7,793 nucleotides of DNA from Planctomycetota bacterium (GTDB lineage: Bacteria; Planctomycetota; Planctomycetia; Pirellulales; Thermoguttaceae): NCBI GenBank assembly GCA_015661985.1, contig DQVB01000571.1:1-7793 (forward strand). The letters are read 5' to 3'. The first letter of the stretch is position 1; every line of letters begins with the position of its first letter. Below the pieces are notes generated by a model that saw only the letters and a list, made by a program, of their open reading frames with translations, made no database searches and was not told the DNA's origin. A program made the translations under genes and the position numbers. Positions 6,339-7,793 of the stretch are shown here, piece by piece.

Positions 6339-6350
6339 GGGGAGAAGAGG
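6339..6350 (+). promoter_or_regulatory. Ribosome binding site of the beta-propeller gene
   Basis: The bases ggggagaagagg directly precede the ATG at 6351, with GGAG (6341-6344) six bases upstream. No other ATG exists in frame nearby upstream, and the codons that follow form a signal peptide, so the start is well supported. Confidence 0.7.
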
Positions 6351-7793
6351 ATGGAGTGTGGATGGTACCGGTGGGCCGCCGGCTGGGCGGTCTTGGCTTC
6401 GACGTGGTTTGCGGCCCAGCGCGCGACGGGCGGCTGGCCCACGTGGCGAGGGGACAACCAGCGGAGCGGCGTGAGCGCCGAGTCGTTTGAGATGCCGCTG
6501 GCTGAACAGTGGGCTTATCATAGCCCCGTGCCGCCGCAGCCGGCCTGGCCCGAATCCCCGGCTCGCCGGGACATTTTCCGCAACGTCCGGCTGGGGCCGA
6601 CGGTCGTCTACGACCGGGCGGTGCACGTGGTGGTCCAGGGCGATCGGCTCTACTTTGGCTCCTCTTCGGACGATGCGCTCTATTGTCTGGACGCCGCGAC
6701 GGGCAATCTCCGGTGGCGGTTCACGACCGAAGGCCCCGTGCGGCTGGCTCCGGCCGTGGCCGACGGGCGGGTCTATGCCGCCTCGGACGACGGCCGTGTG
6801 TATTGCCTGGACGCGGGCGGTCAGCTGGTGTGGCGGCACCGCGTGGGCCCCGAAGACCGCCGCCTGCCGGGCAACGGGCGGATCGTTTCCCTTTGGCCGG
6901 TGCGCTGTGGCGTGATCGTCGACGGCGGGATGGTCTACGTCTGCGCAGGGTTGTTCCCTTCCCAGGGCACGTATCTGGCCGCTCTGGACGCGAAGACAGG
7001 CGAGCCGGTGTGGAAACGCCAGGTGGACATTTCCGCCCAAGGTTACATGGCCGCATCGCCCAGCCGGTTGTTCGTCCCCACGGGCCGCACGCCGCCCCAC
7101 ATCTTCGACCGGGCTGACGGCCGTCAGCTGGCCGCGTTCCCCGGCGCAGGCCAGCAGCGCTCCGGGGCTCCCGAGGGGGCCGGCTGCTTTGCCGTGGTCG
7201 TGGAGGACCAGCTCGTCCATAGCGCCGGCGAGAAAGGGGGCATCCAGATCACCGGCGTCCGGGCGCGCGAAAGACTGGCCAGCTGCCCCGGCCTGCGCCT
7301 GATCGCACACGGGCCGATGGCCTACGTGCTGGATCACGGCCGCCTGCTGGCCCTGGATCGCCGGCGCTATATCGAGATGGCTCGCCTGGAGGAAAAGAAA
7401 AAGCGCACCCCCGAGGAAGAGCGACAACTGGCCCGGCTTCGCCGGCAGCGGCGGACGTGGGTTCGTTGGGAAGTGCCGTGCCAAGAGCCCTACGAATTGA
7501 TCCTGGCCGGCCCACTGCTGGTCGCCGGAGGCCAAGATCGGGTGGTGGCGTACCGAGTGGCGGACGGACAGCGAGTGTGGACGGCAAAGGTCGACGGTAA
7601 AGCGTACTCGTTGGCCGTAAGCGACGGGCGACTCTACGTGGGCACCGACACCGGAGCGATCCACTGTTTCGCGCCCCGGGGCCGGTCCAGCCCCAGCGCG
7701 GCCGCCGCCGGTGCCGGTCCCGGCAGATCACTCCCAGAGCCGGCCGCATCCAAAGGGCCGGCGGATTCGGTCTTCGAACGAGCGGCGGAGATC
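6351..7793 (+). CDS. Secreted PQQ-like beta-propeller repeat protein (3' partial, first 481 residues)
   Basis: The frame is open without a stop from the ATG at 6351 to the window end. Residues 1-27 look like a signal peptide (R7, then a hydrophobic W/A/V/L core to A22), so the protein is probably exported. GWPTWRGDNQRSG (28-40) is the opening motif typical of planctomycete PQQ-like propellers. Propeller strands with YCLDAATGNLRW-type signatures occur at about 98-124, 138-162, 186-217 and 386-441. Between them, at about 337-373, lies a very basic/acidic helical segment (LEEKKKRTPEEERQLARLRR) that may form a coiled coil protruding from the propeller. A low-complexity A/G/P/S-rich stretch (about 443-471) follows the last visible blade, and DSVFERAAEI at the window edge appears to open a further domain. 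Such proteins may bind sugars, metals or other proteins; real PQQ binding is not implied and no catalytic residues are identifiable. Identity as a propeller is secure, its role unknown. Confidence 0.88.
   Translation, partial: MECGWYRWAAGWAVLASTWFAAQRATGGWPTWRGDNQRSGVSAESFEMPLAEQWAYHSPVPPQPAWPESPARRDIFRNVRLGPTVVYDRAVHVVVQGDRLYFGSSSDDALYCLDAATGNLRWRFTTEGPVRLAPAVADGRVYAASDDGRVYCLDAGGQLVWRHRVGPEDRRLPGNGRIVSLWPVRCGVIVDGGMVYVCAGLFPSQGTYLAALDAKTGEPVWKRQVDISAQGYMAASPSRLFVPTGRTPPHIFDRADGRQLAAFPGAGQQRSGAPEGAGCFAVVVEDQLVHSAGEKGGIQITGVRARERLASCPGLRLIAHGPMAYVLDHGRLLALDRRRYIEMARLEEKKKRTPEEERQLARLRRQRRTWVRWEVPCQEPYELILAGPLLVAGGQDRVVAYRVADGQRVWTAKVDGKAYSLAVSDGRLYVGTDTGAIHCFAPRGRSSPSAAAAGAGPGRSLPEPAASKGPADSVFERAAEI

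Larger units (their letters stand above)
6015..6350. other. Intergenic gap between the kinase-reductase and beta-propeller genes
   Basis: This 336-base stretch contains no credible gene. An ATG at 6292 opens a frame of about 60 codons that runs through the propeller gene's start in another phase and looks spurious. The main content is the nested inverted repeat at 6100-6220. The T-run at 6273-6277 is not preceded by a good GC hairpin, so no standard terminator is called. No clear promoter for the propeller gene was found. Confidence 0.6.

Noticed and set aside
6292..6474. Plus-strand 60-codon frame starting MMVGVLGYG before the propeller gene
   Set aside because: It runs through the propeller gene's start in another phase, becomes Arg/Gly-rich immediately and lacks a good ribosome site.
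6246..7664. 472-codon open frame on the minus strand opposite the beta-propeller
   Set aside because: The plus strand carries a signal peptide and propeller repeats in an unbroken frame; the antisense translation is low-quality and Arg/Pro/His-rich.

Overview
The window is GC-rich and looks chromosomal. It probably comes from a planctomycete (Planctomycetota, perhaps a Pirellulales/Thermogutta-like lineage). This rests on two family-level impressions. One is a secreted PQQ-type beta-propeller that opens with a 'GWPTWRGDNQRSG'-type motif. The other is a zinc-ribbon protein with a polytopic membrane tail. Both styles are common in that phylum. No rRNA, tRNA or other taxonomic marker is present, so the assignment is an inference.

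Layout: (1) 1-1074 (+) is the C-terminal part of a TrkH/KtrB-family K+ transporter subunit whose start lies upstream of the window. (2) 1158-2693 (-) is a convergent gene encoding three evenly spaced four-cysteine zinc ribbons followed by a multi-pass membrane domain. (3) 2694-3584 is about 890 bases with no convincing protein gene. It holds an 18-bp direct repeat, several hairpins and a TATAAT box just before the next gene. (4) 3585-6014 (+) is one uninterrupted 809-codon frame encoding a short soluble histidine kinase core joined to a complete CoA-disulfide/persulfide reductase with a C-terminal rhodanese domain. (5) 6015-6350 is a 336-base gap containing a large nested inverted repeat (6100-6220). 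(6) 6351 to the window end (+) is the start of a secreted PQQ-like beta-propeller protein that runs off the window.

The genes do not form an obvious single operon. The first two converge and the zinc-ribbon gene diverges from the kinase-reductase gene. The propeller gene follows the kinase-reductase on the same strand, but the palindromic element separates them. The most unusual item is the kinase-reductase-rhodanese reading frame. If it is made as one polypeptide, it would tie a phosphorelay kinase directly to a flavin/cysteine enzyme of thiol-persulfide chemistry. A Shine-Dalgarno-like site in front of an internal ATG (4344), exactly where a stand-alone reductase would begin, leaves open that a separate reductase is made as well or instead. 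No response regulator is visible in the window.
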